The notes beneath the pieces were generated by a model. That model saw only the letters and a list, made by a program, of their open reading frames with translations. It was not told the DNA's origin and ran no database searches. Of a DNA stretch of 64,000 bases, positions 1 through 12,650 are shown one piece after another. A program made the position numbers and the translations under genes. Numbering within the stretch: the first letter of the stretch is position 1; every line of letters starts with the position of its first letter. The DNA is taken from positions 30,107,362-30,171,361 of the forward strand of contig NC_060061.1 of NCBI RefSeq assembly GCF_020283565.1. The letters are read 5' to 3'. The stretch is from Trifolium pratense. Taxonomy: Eukaryota; Streptophyta; Magnoliopsida; Fabales; Fabaceae.

Positions 1-464
1 AAAAGTTATATCAAAGTCATTTTCAAAGCAAAAACTATGATGAAAAATGACAATAAGCTTGTTAATTTTAAAAAAACTCTCAAATAATTTCACAAATATT
101 TATATCAATAAATAAATTCAGGTTATAAAGAGTGTCTGCGTGGGAGTGAAACACACATAGTAGTTTCAAAAAACATTTAACCATGCATGTTTAATTACCC
201 CCACTAACAAATAGTATTAATGCAGGTTCAAAACTAAACCAATATAATGGGAGATGAAGAATATATATATAACAAAAAAGAGAGAATTTTAACATTTTTG
301 TTTCCATTCGCAGAAAGAAAACTGCACAAAAGGAAGTTATACGAAGCACTCATCAATCAATATATTCTTATCCTATTTTATACCAATCAAAAGCTAATGT
401 AAAAGTTCCTTTCTACTTGCTATGAAAACATGAAACGAGGCTCTCATTTCGTAGATACTATTTC
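1..464. other. A+T-rich upstream region of the B3 gene
   Basis: No coding segment or recognisable repeat was seen. The part nearest the B3 gene presumably contains its promoter. Confidence 0.4.
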
Positions 465-472
465 TATATAAA
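465..472 (+). promoter_or_regulatory. Candidate TATA box of the B3 gene
   Basis: The sequence TATATAAA lies about 100 bases before the B3 start codon, a usual distance for a plant TATA box plus a short 5' leader. It is predicted from sequence and position only. Confidence 0.45.
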
Positions 473-571
473 GTGTAGTACATAGAAAACTTAATTTGCA
501 GCAATTGCACCTATTCTCAAACCCCTTTTAATCTAGCTCTAAATCCAAAATAAAAACACCATCAAATAACC

Positions 572-1105
572 ATGAACAATCTCCTTGGAGAGGAAAGGGA
601 GCAATATCCGAAAAAGCGGAAATCTTGTGATGAAGCCACTACAAACATGAGGACATCAAGAAGAAGATTATGCAACAACAAAAATGAAGAAGATGGACAC
701 AACTATAACAAATCAGTCTCAACAACACTAAAGCTTTACGATGATCCGTGGAAGATCAAAAAGACGCTAACCGACAGTGATCTAGGAATCTTGAGCAGAC
801 TCTTGTTAGCTGCAGACTTGGTGAAGAAACAAATTTTGCCTATGCTGGATCTTGACGACGCAAGAGCTGCAGAGACCGAGGAAGGATCCCCGGTCAATGT
901 TTGGGACATGGAAACAAATTCCATGCACCAACTTGTTCTAAAGCGATGGTCTTCGTCCAAGAGTTATGTTCTTATTGGTAAGTGGAACCATGATTTTGTG
1001 AGGAGAAGAGATCTCAAGAAAGGAGATGAAATTGGATTTCAATGGGATCCTTTTAACCGTGCTTTCAATTTCTGTGTTCTTAAACGGGCTACCACGTCTC
1101 AATAA
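572..1105 (+). CDS. B3 domain-containing protein (At2g33720-like)
   Basis: Single-exon gene of 177 codons. The N-terminal third (residues 1-52) is basic and low in complexity, with candidate nuclear localisation clusters KKRK (14-17) and SRRR (29-32). Residues about 58-172 form one plant B3 DNA-binding domain: it opens with DPWKIKKTLTDSDLG, has the central VNVWDME strand, and ends with KKGDEIGFQWD and FNFCVLKR. This arrangement matches the small, single-domain B3 proteins of the At2g33720/At1g05920 group, which are nuclear DNA-binding proteins of mostly unknown target. The ATG is the first in frame and sits about 100 bases after a TATA box. No lesion is visible. The family assignment is firm; the regulatory role is not known. 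Confidence 0.88.
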   Translation: MNNLLGEEREQYPKKRKSCDEATTNMRTSRRRLCNNKNEEDGHNYNKSVSTTLKLYDDPWKIKKTLTDSDLGILSRLLLAADLVKKQILPMLDLDDARAAETEEGSPVNVWDMETNSMHQLVLKRWSSSKSYVLIGKWNHDFVRRRDLKKGDEIGFQWDPFNRAFNFCVLKRATTSQ

Positions 1106-1709
1106 CGGATTCATTTCTTTGTGATTTCTAATATATATTTTAAGAAAAAAAAACTCTTTTTAGTATTAATTCTCTCGTTCTAAAGAAAAGAGGCCCGGTA
1201 ATTCAGAGGCGACTGCGAGTAAGTAAAGTGATTGTTCATACAAGGAATCAAACTCGAGTTTTCCGGAAAGATTCCTCTGAAAACATACAGTAATATACAA
1301 ATTAAGTTCATTATATATTTGCATTAGAACACGAGGTAGCTTGAATGATTCGTCTTAGAACACGAGGTGTAATATGCAAATTAAGTTCTATTTATTTTTG
1401 CTCAATAATATGCAAAGTTATCTTTTGGTAGTAACTATCTAGTATTCACTAGCTTGTTTTTAAGCAGTTCAAAAAAAAAAAAAAAAAAACTAGCTAGGTA
1501 GCTTGTTTTTAAATCTTGAATTTGTTGTATAATATACAAAGTTCTATTTATATTTGCTTAATAATATAAATATATAATAATTTTTTTGCAACAATTTGAA
1601 ATTCTGTCTAATTACTATTAAATGTTTAACATCCTTTGTATATTATACTAATATATCTTCGTTTTTCATCCCTTCCAATTATAAAATCAGTTTTAAGGCG
1701 CATAGAATT
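1106..1709. other. A+T-rich intergenic DNA
   Basis: 3' flank of the B3 gene, with short homopolymer runs including poly(A) near 1470-1488. No gene is supported. Confidence 0.4.
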
Positions 1710-2030
1710 TGTTAGAAGTCCCACATTGATTAGAGATATGACAAAAATAGCCTTTATAAGTGTAGTGCAAACATCAACTCTCAAGCTAGCTTTTGTGGTT
1801 GAGTATAGGCCTCTCAAATTCTAATATGGTATCAGAGCCTATCCTAGATCCATTTGTTGTTTGTTGTGGAGACCTCCCATATTTGGCCACCCGTTGTTGG
1901 GCGTGAGGGGGTGTGTTAGAAGTCCCACATTGGCTAGAGATATGGCAAAGATAGTCTTTATAAGTGTAGTGCAAACCTCAACTCTCAAGCTAGCTTTTGT
2001 GGTTGAGTATAGGCCTCTCAAATTCTAATA
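1710..2030 (+). mobile_element. Complete TRIM (miniature LTR retrotransposon)
   Basis: Two 117-bp direct terminal repeats (1710-1826 and 1914-2030) flank an 87-bp internal segment. The left repeat is followed at once by TGGTATCAGAGCC, the primer-binding site complementary to initiator methionine tRNA. A purine-rich GCGTGAGGGGGTG tract precedes the right repeat. The element is flanked by a perfect 5-bp target duplication, GAATT (1705-1709 and 2031-2035). The repeats differ at about six positions, so the insertion is not very recent. It has no coding capacity and depends on enzymes supplied in trans. Each repeat starts with TGTTAGAAGTCCCACATTG, typical of plant TRIMs. Confidence 0.93.
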
Positions 2031-2071
2031 GAATTTTCCTACTATGATGTTCGGTTGAAACAACTTTTTGT

Positions 2072-2200
2072 TTTCTTTCGCCACCGGTTTAATCTCGTTT
2101 GGGGCTTTTAGTCCCCTCCAGATCACAGTTGCGGGAGATCGAACTGTGGTCCTTCCTACCAAGTTCAACGTCAATCACCACATAACCAACTAACGATTGG
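2072..2200 (-). mobile_element. tRNA-derived SINE
   Basis: On the minus strand the order is a box A-like TTAGTTGGTTATGTGG, a box B-like AGTTCGATCTCC and an A-rich 3' tail. The body is bounded by an imperfect direct repeat of about 20 bases (2051-2071 and 2201-2220, both beginning TCGGT), read as an aged target duplication. A relative of the same family lies at 41152-41294. Confidence 0.7.
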
Positions 2201-2241
2201 TCGGTCGAAATAGTTTTTGTTGGAACTTGAAAGCGTTAAAG

Positions 2242-2400
2242 TAGGGGTGGCAAATCCGGCATTTTGACGGGTTGGGCCTTAGGTTTTAAGCTCGGTATGT
2301 ATTTTAAGTTGGCTAGCTCTAACCCGTTAAAAGAGCAGTGCGGGGCGGGCCGAGTTGGCCCGCAGACTTTTTATTTATTTATTTTTTTCTAGAACTTTAG
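2242..2400. mobile_element. Partial hAT-like MITE
   Basis: Starts with TAGGGGTGGCAA, a hAT-type terminal sequence, followed by G+C-rich GGCGGGCCGAG runs and then A+T-rich DNA. No matching right terminus was found, so the right edge is approximate and the element appears truncated. Confidence 0.45.
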
Positions 2401-2581
2401 TTGATAATTTAAAGAAAAAGTTAAACTTTGCGAATGAGTTTAATCCATTTTTTTACATTTTAAGACAACAAAAAAAAAAGTTAAACTAAACTTTAGTTGC
2501 ATTGTGTCTATTCTCAATCCAAATTTATTTTGATTTAATTTTGATTTATGGTTTTGCAGTAGTACATGATACCGAGTTTTA

Positions 2582-2953
2582 GGGTCGTTTGGTTAAAATA
2601 AGCTATAAGCTAGCTTATAGTTGAAAAGGTAGCTGATAGCTGAAAAGTTAGTTAATTGAAATTAAAGTGTTTGATAAAATTCGCTTTTAAAGTGGTTAAT
2701 AAATATAAAATGACATAATTGATAGTGGGTAGTTTCTTTTTTAGAGTGGGTAGTTATTAAATTAAAGGGTAAAAATGGAATAAAGTGTAAAAATCTATAA
2801 GCTATAAGCTCAAACGCTATTTAATAGCATCTGAAAAAAAGCTATAAGCTAGTATAAAAAACTTGTTACCAAACACCTCTAATTTTTTGAAACAAACTTA
2901 TAAACTCATATAATAAGCTATAAGCTAGTTTATTTGTGTTACCAAACACACCC
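2582..2953. mobile_element. Tourist-like (PIF/Harbinger) MITE
   Basis: The terminal inverted repeats are GGGTCGTTTGGTTA on the left and, read inward from the right, GGGTGTGTTTGGTAA. The TTA at 2579-2581 is repeated at 2954-2956, the 3-bp duplication expected of PIF/Harbinger elements. The interior has inverted copies of an AAGCTATAAGCTAG motif. It lies just downstream of the MATE gene. Confidence 0.85.
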
Positions 2954-3013
2954 TTAGTCTCCACTTTCAACATAAAATTTCTATAAAAAAAAACTGATGA
3001 AAAGATTCTTAAA

Positions 3014-6000
3014 CTATAGAGTAACAACATTTTGCTCATGTGGAAGTACATTAACTTGGACTCCACTGCCGCCAACTCGTATTGCTGCCTTATTTGCCTG
3101 AACAATGTAAGATAATGATGCTAATTAAAAGCCAATATAATTGAGACAAAGTCATTTTGGCCATTTTAATATGTGTTCGATTGGATCACTATTTAAAAAT
3201 TGTTTGAAATTCTAATGATAGACATTATCTTTAGAAGTGTAAATTCTCGGTCCTCATCATCCTTACGGCTGAGACAATGGCTTTATCGATACTAATTTAA
3301 CAATCTTAAAACTTAACTCATATACATTTGTTTTTTTTTTTTTCAAATAGACATCGATTAGGTTGTCGTCTCAGTCGTAAAAGGGAGTAGGACAATAGCA
3401 TTTTCTACTCTCTAGAGACGCTGTTAATCATCACTCAGCTTTGGATGTGACTTATTTTTTAGCTTAATTCATAAGTTTTCACTAACAAAAACTATATTTT
3501 TATAAGTTATTTTTTCATAAAATATCTCGAAAAGCTTATAATAATACATAAAAGTTTATTTATATGTATAAGTTGTTTCGCATATAAGTTTAAAAATAAG
3601 CAAATTCAAACGGACTCATAAAATCATTTGAAATTAGGAAGACTTACTTCTTTATCCCAATTGGTGCGCAAGGTGACAATAAGAAAACACACAACTTGCA
3701 CCATAAGTGCGGTTATAAGACCTAAAAATAGCCCCTGTGTTCATGAAGAATTAATCAACACAATATCAAATTTAGAGTTCTAAATCAAGTAGTTTAGTAG
3801 CTACTGAGCAATATAGGAACATGATTTAAAAAAATGGTTAAATCTTACCTGTCCCTTCATGTGGAAGACAAAAGCAAATAGAACAGAAAAAGGAATGCCA
3901 ACAAGATAATAAGATCCTAGATTAACATATGCACCAAGCTTTTGCCAACCACATCCTCTGGCAACCCCTATTCACAATCAACGAATTATTAGTTAGGAGA
4001 AGGCTTACATAGTTTTTGGTTCATATAATATACTACTAGTCTCATCTCAAATATAAATAAAACATAAATTATATATATTTTGTGGTTTAAAATATAAGTA
4101 ACCTAACTATTTTCAATTTATTAAATGTTATTATTTTCATAATACCCTTTAATCGAACAATTTCTCATAGAAAATAAAATGAAAATAAAAGATAATTCCG
4201 TAAATGCTAGTAATTATTTTATTACATAAAAAAATTAAATAAAATTAGCTGCTATTCTTAATATATTTATTTCGGTGAATGCTACTATTCTTAATTAATT
4301 TTTATATTACATTTTTAAAATGAGACCGGAAGAAGTAACTATTTTATTTTTAGTCCTCAAAAATTTTTGTTTGTTGGTATTAATCTAGTCTAGGTATTAA
4401 AATGAAAATTTTATTTTGATCCTTATTGTTTTGATTTTAGGTTCTGTAATATTCTATCCATAGAGTTCCTAAAATAAGACATAAATTTATTTTATAAATA
4501 CTTATTCAATATGAACTTGATATTACAAGGGCTAAAATCAAATATTGAGGACCGCAGAAAAACATTCTTATTTCTAAAAACTAAAATCAAAATATTTTGT
4601 TGTGAAGACGAAAATAAAAAAAATAGTATCGAATGCTCTTGAAACTAAAAAATTATTTAAAGCATAAAGAAATTAAATTTATACATATATAAGGTTGGTC
4701 TATAAGTTAATACTTTTAAAAAATTAATTGTTAATATTAATATTTTCACATTTATCAGAACTTAAAATAAAATAAAAATCTGAATTTTTAACTTTTCAAC
4801 TCTTTTAACCATTAGCCCAAATTAGTTGAGCTACTGATTCGACCCCTTATTTTTTATTAATAATACAACAAAGCAAGGTAATATAAAATTGTATTTTAGC
4901 TCACTTTATTTCAATAAAATTTAGTAACAAAGTGGTATTAAATTGTACTCTCTATATTATAGAGCTCAATAAGAATCATTACCTTGGAGTGTTGTTTGAA
5001 ATGAATCTACGAAGGCAGAGGTTGCAACAATTGGTGTCATGGAAGTAACATATGTGACTACTTCATGTACGTTACTAAAAGCTTTGCCCCAAACTTTCCA
5101 AACCGACATAATGAAAGTGAACTCTAAAACTCCACATGTGAAGGCTATGAATAAACTCACTTTGGCAGCTAAATATGCAGCATTTGGACATCCAGCTCCT
5201 AGTTCATTTGAGATTCTTGTACTGTTGTGTGGAAATTAATACATATGTAACGAGACTCATTAATTATGATCAATAATAATAACATAAAGATAATTACTTT
5301 TGATCCCAAAATGAAAAGCTAATCCTAATAGCTTTTCTAGAAATTAATTACTTACGACCAATGTTATGGTCACATCCATTAACACACTCTTTTTAACACA
5401 CTCTTTTTACTTGTGAGTCTTTTTTCTTTTTTCTTTTTTTTTTAAATTGCAACCTTCTTCTACTCTCATCTCATCATCTTCTACACTCGTTCTCTCACCG
5501 GAACTACTCATCTTCCACTCTACTCTCTCCATTTTTTTTCCCATCTTATCATCTTCGACACACATGGGCTTTATCTCTATCGTTTGGTCTTTTTGGCATT
5601 GAAATTAAACACTCCCCCTATCGCAGAATACTTAGTCCATAGACACTTGGTGAGAAATTGAATCTTCAATATTATTTCAGAGGCACATATATAATTTTCA
5701 CATCTATCATGTTTCTTCAAAGAGCATTTTTCACATAACAAATTGCACATAAACGCAATACCCATAGTAATACCCATTAATTCAACAAATTGATAACAAT
5801 GATTCTTCAATAAATTCAACAAATCAATAGCAAATCGATAATACCCATTTTAATACCCACCTCAAAATTAAATTGTCAGAGAATTAGGAACCTAAAATTC
5901 AATTAAGTTCATTAACGACAACGCTTTCAGAGGTTGCAACAAAAATGATGGGTAAACATTATCCAGAGACGAGAGCTAATCGATATGGACAAAATGTAAG

Positions 6001-9000
6001 AATTTCTACTAATTCATAAACGAAATTCAACCTTAAACAGCGGAAACAAAATTGAATTTAAATAGCTGAAATACCTCCCGCCATTGCTATAACTTGTTCT
6101 TGTTGAGGATTGATCTTGCTTGAGGTTGTTGAGGCTCTTCTAAACCTTCTACAATCTCTCTTAGATGGTGTAAGTCACTGAATAGAGATATGAGGCTTAG
6201 GGAACCAAAACAAGGGTTGCACTCTATTTATAATTTTTGTCCATCACAAAAATATCTTAAGTGCAATCATAACTGCCACACTATCTTTATGGGCGGTTAC
6301 TATATTTTAGGGAAAGAATAAAGACCACAATTTAGGCTTAATGGATAATTACCACAATGTGCACTTAGCAGTAATTATCCCTTATTCAAATTAATAAATA
6401 AATAAAAGGAGATAAATCCAACATTCTCCCACTTGGTCGACATATTCTTTCACTTACAATAATAAGAAACAAGACACATGGATCATAGCGATAGGTCCTC
6501 TATAATATCGAGTATTATCTTCTATGTATCACAATGTAACGAGTTTCTAACCAAATATAACTTAATGAATAAACTCACAACATTTATGTTTATTCAGGTT
6601 CCAAACTTAAGCGATATTTCTCAAAATCAAATGTGTACGTACACTTTAGAACTTAAAACATGAGAATATATCATATATAGAGTTTCATAAAACAAAAATC
6701 GTTATTATAACGAAAATCAGATACAGGAACCAAGTCCCGTTCTTTCTACATGATCCTTAAATTTTTACGATGGCATGCCTTTAGTCAAAGGATCGACAAT
6801 CATCAATTCAGTACTAATATGATTGATCAATAACAATTATTTGATCCTTAATGTGCTCTCTTACGGTTAAATACTTAATGTCGATATATTTAATTCGACT
6901 TCTACGGCTAAGTACTTAATGTCGATATACTTAATTCGACTTTCACTTTTGGTATTCTTAGCCATAAAACCGCAACTGAATTGTCACAATACATCTTTGG
7001 CGGTCAAAGATTGAATCTACAATTTTCAACCCACAATTGAAACTCTTCATTCATACACCATGTGATGTAGTCTCAAACAAAATACGAACTCAGCTTCCAT
7101 TGTGGAAGTGACGGTCAAGGTCTGTTTTGCGTCTTTTCAAGAAACAACTCCACCGACTAACATGAAAATGTAATCGGATGTTTATTTTCTTAAGTCAACG
7201 CAGCCTGCAAACTCTTAAGTAGAGTAACCTTTGACCTCTAAAATTTTAGTTCGTATATACATAAGCATGTAGTCTTTAGTTCCTTGAAAGGACCTAATTA
7301 CTTTATTTGCAGCTTTCCAGTGTTCCATATCTGGATTCTCTAATATTTGTTTAATATTCCAATTGCAAATGCAATGTCAGACCGTGTGCGAACCTGAGCA
7401 TACATTAGGCTTCCACCGATGGAAGCATATAGAATATTAAGCATTTGTTCCCTCTCAAATCGTTATTCAGCATAGGTCCAAATAGAACCTATCACCCTTC
7501 ACAATGGATGCTATACGTGGTGAACAACATTTCATCTAAAACATCTCTAAGACTTTATTGATATGAGCCTATTATGACAAATCTAGAATTCTACGAACTC
7601 TATCTCTTTGAATCTCAATGCCCAATGACATAAGAAGTGTCACTCATATCTATATATCACAACTCTTAGAGAGAATTTGTTTCACCTTATATAGCAACTT
7701 TTATCATTAGTAGCAAGTAAAATATCATCCACGAACAAAATAAGGAAATAAATTATACTCCCACTGACCTTCTGGTATATACATTGATCCATAATGTTCT
7801 CTACAAATCCAAATGAAGAGATGACACCATGAAAATTTCAAATACCACCGAAGGGAAGCTTGTTTGAGTCCATATATGGATTTCTTAAGCTTGCATACCA
7901 AAAGCTCATCACCACCAGAAGAAATTCCTTCGGGTTATTTCATGTAAACCTTTTCTTCTAGATTTCCATTCAGAATGCAGTTTTCACATCCAAGTGAGAA
8001 CGTTTCAGAATCATTTTTAGCACCAATATTATAGTCCGACATTTGTAAATATACCACATAATCACTAGCTATAGTTGACTTTATTTCTCTAGTAATCTTT
8101 CATAATGTTGGTTCAACATTTTGTTCAATAATTTCAAAAAAAATTCTTGAACATCTTCATTTACTAGATTATTATAAGCCGCTTGTGTAACTTTAATAAC
8201 TGGTTGTCTAATACCCATTTGAGCTTGAGGGGCAATACAAATGACAATCAATTGATCACTTGAAGTGGAAGGGTTCAACATCAATATTACTTTTATCAGA
8301 ACAAATGTCCTGGAATTGATTGCTCCCACTAATCAAGTCATCTTCAAGAAACTTTGCATTTCTTGATTCCACAATTTTAGTGCTATGAGATGGACAATAT
8401 AACTTAATACCCTTTTAGATTCTTCGGCATATCTAATGAAATACCCACCTATAATCATAGGGTCTAGTTTCTTTTCTTGTGAGTTGTAAACTCTTACTTC
8501 AGACGGGCATTCCCAATGCGTATATGACACAAACTCGGTATCCAACCTTTAAATAACTCAAAAGGTGTCTTTGGGACAACCTTAGTTGGAAGACGGTTCA
8601 ATATATACACTACCATTTTAAGAGTTTCGCTCCACAATGACGTTGAAAGTCTGAAGTTGCTACGCATACTCCTAACTATGTCCATTATCAGTATATCTAT
8701 AATAATATTTTTCACCTCTATAATCTCTCACGATCTTAATTTGCTTTTCGCATTATTTTCTACTTCAGCCTTAAAACTTTATAGGCTTCCAATGCTTCAT
8801 AATTATTATGAAGAAAGTAGACATACATATATCGTGAGTAATCATCAATGAAGGAGATGAAATATTTCGGACCTTGTATGTCCATGTCTGGACATACAAC
8901 ATATATCTGAATGTATGATTTCTAATATTTTAGTTTTCCTCTTAGCACTTTCTTATGTGTGTTAGTCTGCTTTCTCTGAATGCAGTTTACACAAGTCTAA

Positions 9001-12000
9001 AAAAAAATTAGTGAAATTTAAAGTACTAAATTCACTAGTCTTTTAATTTTCTGAATGGAGATATATCTTAATCTCCGGTGCCACAGAATAGAGGATTCCT
9101 TATTTATAACACATCATTTAGTTTCAACTTGAACATGCATAACATTATTAGTGGCATCAATTTGAAAATTAATTGAGAAAAGAGACCATTGGATAATACA
9201 TCATTTCCAAGAAATTTAGATTTATTAAACAAACTGAAAGACGTTTTATAAAAAATAATGGAATATCCCAATGGTTCAAGCCTTGAAATAGAAATTAAAT
9301 TTCTAGAAAAACTTGGAATATAAATAAAAGTATTTTTCAAATTTAAAACAAAGCCACTACTGAAAAAATTAAATTGCATGTTTCAACAGCCTCTATATGT
9401 GAACGCATCTTGACTTCCTAAATAGATGCCTTGCTCACTTGGAAGCGTTTTTCTTAAGCTGATTATACATTGTAAGGTATTCGATAATCATGGATTGTAG
9501 AACCAAAATCAATCCACCATGTGTTATAAATGACATCAATCATATTAGACTCAAAGCAGACAAATGAAATTCATTTACCTTTCAGGGTCTTGCTCTTTTC
9601 CATATTTGTCATTATAACATCTTTATCCATTTCCATCATCAATCTTTCTTTCTTCTTGAACACGCATGTGTGTTACATGGAATTATGAACGGCTGATTTG
9701 AGGATGGAAGAGTGCTAAAAATATAACGCACAAGGAAAGATTCTGAAATGTTAATCTCAAGAGTCTTTAGTTGTGCTGCTATATCCCTCATTCACATGAT
9801 GTGCTGACGCACTCCTTTCACAATGATGAGCTTCATTGATGAGAACTTCATAATTAAGGTGATAACAAATGTCTTATTTGATGTTTTTAAAATGTTCATC
9901 AATGACCTTAAGCAATGCTTGAACATTATTATGCTGATCAACGCAACCACGAATGCTAGCAAAAAAAAAAATGTTGGTCTTTATGAACATCATTCTGAGA
10001 CGATTAGGTCGCTCCCATATTTCATAAAGATCGACATCTTCCTGAAGGCTAGTCTCTATAATAGGAGATGGTTCGTCTTTCCGAATAGCATAATCAAATA
10101 TTCATTCATCCTGAATGAAGAAGAACTCTCTCCTTATACACCTTATTATTTTCATCCTTTAGTTCGGGAATTTCACACTTAAAGTGAGAGAAATTTATAG
10201 GCTGCATAGCTGTAAAATTAAATTTACATGCTTATAATTAAATTGAGACTACTAAACAAATACCATGTTTTACCAATGTAAATCATGTTTCAAACTATGA
10301 ATCTAGTGACATAAAACTTACCTGTAGACTAAAGTTTTATTCAATTAGATTCATATAACTTAATGATAAAACTATCAAATTATGTTCCCTTTTCTAATCC
10401 CTGTGGGTAAATTAGAAAATATAATTTAATATTTTATCCTAATTAACCATACATAAACATAATAAAAATTCCTGTGGGACAAAATTTACTACGTTCAATA
10501 TAGTCAATTACAACCAATGTCACTAACATGATTTTAAACTCTTAATATATAATTTCACTCGATTAAAGATGCTGTGGCTACTCCTTAATCAAATAAAATC
10601 ATATAAATCATTTTGACATTTAATTCATAATATTCAATTGCATAAAATGTAACCGATTCATTTTAATGCACATAATTTCATGATTAAAAAACTTACATAT
10701 TATATGCTTTAGTAGGTTACATAAATTAACCATGTAATAATACTAATCAAGTGAATGACTAGAATCGGTGTTACATAACTTCAACATGGCATATATACCA
10801 ATTAATTTTAATTACAATTACATGATTAAAAAACACAATTATCATGCCTTAATTGGATACAACACGTAGCTGCATAATAAATAAGGTTCAATGCAATTAA
10901 ATACAAAAACGTTACACCTGACCAAGCGGTTACTGAATGCCGCTTCTTAATGGGCACGTCTTACAGGTTCCTGGTTCGAACCGGTGTTAGGACAAATTTT
11001 TCGTGATTTTAATTTTAATCATTGCTGTTCATAAAGAAAATTGAAAATTCACAAAAAAGGCAAAGAGCGGAATCGAATCCACGATGTCTCAGCAGCAAGT
11101 CAATAAATCAACCACTAAGACAGGTGAATCAGTTTTGAAATAATTTGCGTTACATAATATTTATAATGAAAGCATTGATTAAAATAAATATCATCATCTT
11201 CAACCTCCAGACGGGTCAAAACGACCCGGTTGAAAAATTCACGCGACCCGAAACTGGAAAAATCGATTTCAAGCCAAAATAACACCGAAAATTCATGTTT
11301 TAAACACAGAATCATGAATCTAAAATATTTCCGTATGATTCAATATTTTTCTGCATCTAAAACGCTCTTAATCTGAAATCGAAATTTATGAAAAATTCAA
11401 GCAAAACCCAGATTACTAAAGCTTTTGATTTCATAACTATTTTTAACTCTAAATCACATGAATCGAAATTATTTCTATATGGTTTAAAGATTCTCTGTGT
11501 ATAAATTAAACAGTTACAAACATGTGAAATCAAAAAATTTAGAATGGATTAAAACTGCAATAATCAGAACACGAAATTGCAAGGCAGAGGCAAATAGGGC
11601 TCTGATACCAAATGTAAGAATTTCTACTAATTCATAAACGAAATTCAACCTTAAACAGCGGAAACAAAATTGAATTTAAATAGCTGAAATACCTCCCGCC
11701 ATTGCTATAACTTGTTCTTGTTGAGGATTGATCTTGCTTGAGGTTGTTGAGGCTCTTCTAAACCTTCTACAATCTCTCTTAGATGGTGTAAGTCACTGAA
11801 TAGAGATATGAGGCTTAGGGAACCAAAACAAGGGTTGCACTCTATTTATAATTTTTGTCCATCACAAAAATATCTTAAGTGCAATCATAACTGCCACACT
11901 ATCTTTATGGGCGGTTACTATATTTTAGGGAAAGAATAAAGACCACAATTTAGGCTTAATGGATAATTACCACAATGTGCACTTAGCAGTAATTATCCCT

Positions 12001-12583
12001 TATTCAAATTAATAAATAAATAAAAGGAGATAAATCCAACACAAAACGCAGAGGAGACAAAAATTGCAGAGAACTGAGACCCAAAGCATGTTTTCTATGA
12101 AGCTTTTTTGGAACAGAAAACGTTTATTTTTTTATCTCAACTCGCTGAACCGGTTAATAGGTAACTTGATTAAAAAAAAGGGTGAGTTGGTCCAATGAAT
12201 ACTGGTGTGTTAAAAAGAGTGTGTTAGTTGGTGCGACGCAATACTCATTACTTTGAAATGTGCTTCAACCTTCAACTCATCCTTAATTTAGTTTAGTCTC
12301 TCTATAATTTTTGCAAAAACCTTTTGCAAGGGGGAGACCCAAACAAATTGTATTGTACGGTTTGAAATTAATCAATGTAGATCAATTGAAACAAATTTTA
12401 GAAATCAGAGGATGAAAAAACTTCTTTTTTTAATGTTTACAGACAACAACAACCCAAATTTGACGACTAAAAACATAATTAATTAAACTAAATAAATGTG
12501 ACCAACACCATTTTTAAATATTGCATGCACATTTCTTTGGTATCTGTTTTGGATTCTAACTCTAATATAATATTAATAGAATT

Positions 12584-12650
<67 letters not shown>

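Larger units (their letters stand above)
5995..12041 (-). mobile_element. Ty1/Copia LTR retrotransposon with degenerate pol
   Basis: Two 429-bp LTRs (5995-6423 and 11613-12041) with TG/CA ends are flanked by the 5-bp target duplication CAAAA (5990-5994 and 12042-12046). On the minus strand the primer-binding site TGGTATCAGAGCCC (11597-11610) follows the 5' LTR and a purine tract AAGTGGGAGAA precedes the 3' LTR. Copia pol fragments can still be read: integrase-region PFELFKGWIPSL near 8500-8700, reverse transcriptase FVDDILLATNDK near 7700, and GGSLMYAQVRTRSDIAFAI near 7400. The reading frame is broken many times and no open frame exceeds about 90 codons, so the copy cannot encode its own enzymes. 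The LTRs look identical on reading, which suggests recent movement in trans. Confidence 0.93.
5354..12246. mobile_element. TIR element in MATE intron 4, split by Copia
   Basis: Inverted termini share CTAACACACTCTTTTTAACA-type sequence: near 5375-5410 on the left and, inverted, near 12205-12235 on the right. A 7-bp direct repeat ATTACTT flanks it (5347-5353 and 12247-12253). Without the Copia insertion the element would be about 0.84 kb and noncoding. The superfamily is uncertain and the exact edges are tentative. Confidence 0.5.

Noticed and set aside
1626..2021. Overlapping 60-63-codon frames on both strands
   Set aside because: They fall in the TRIM LTRs and repeat because the LTRs repeat; no protein family resemblance.
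8081..8851. Short frames as separate genes
   Set aside because: Those on the minus strand include fragments of Copia pol, and the others are antisense shadows; they belong to the retrotransposon.
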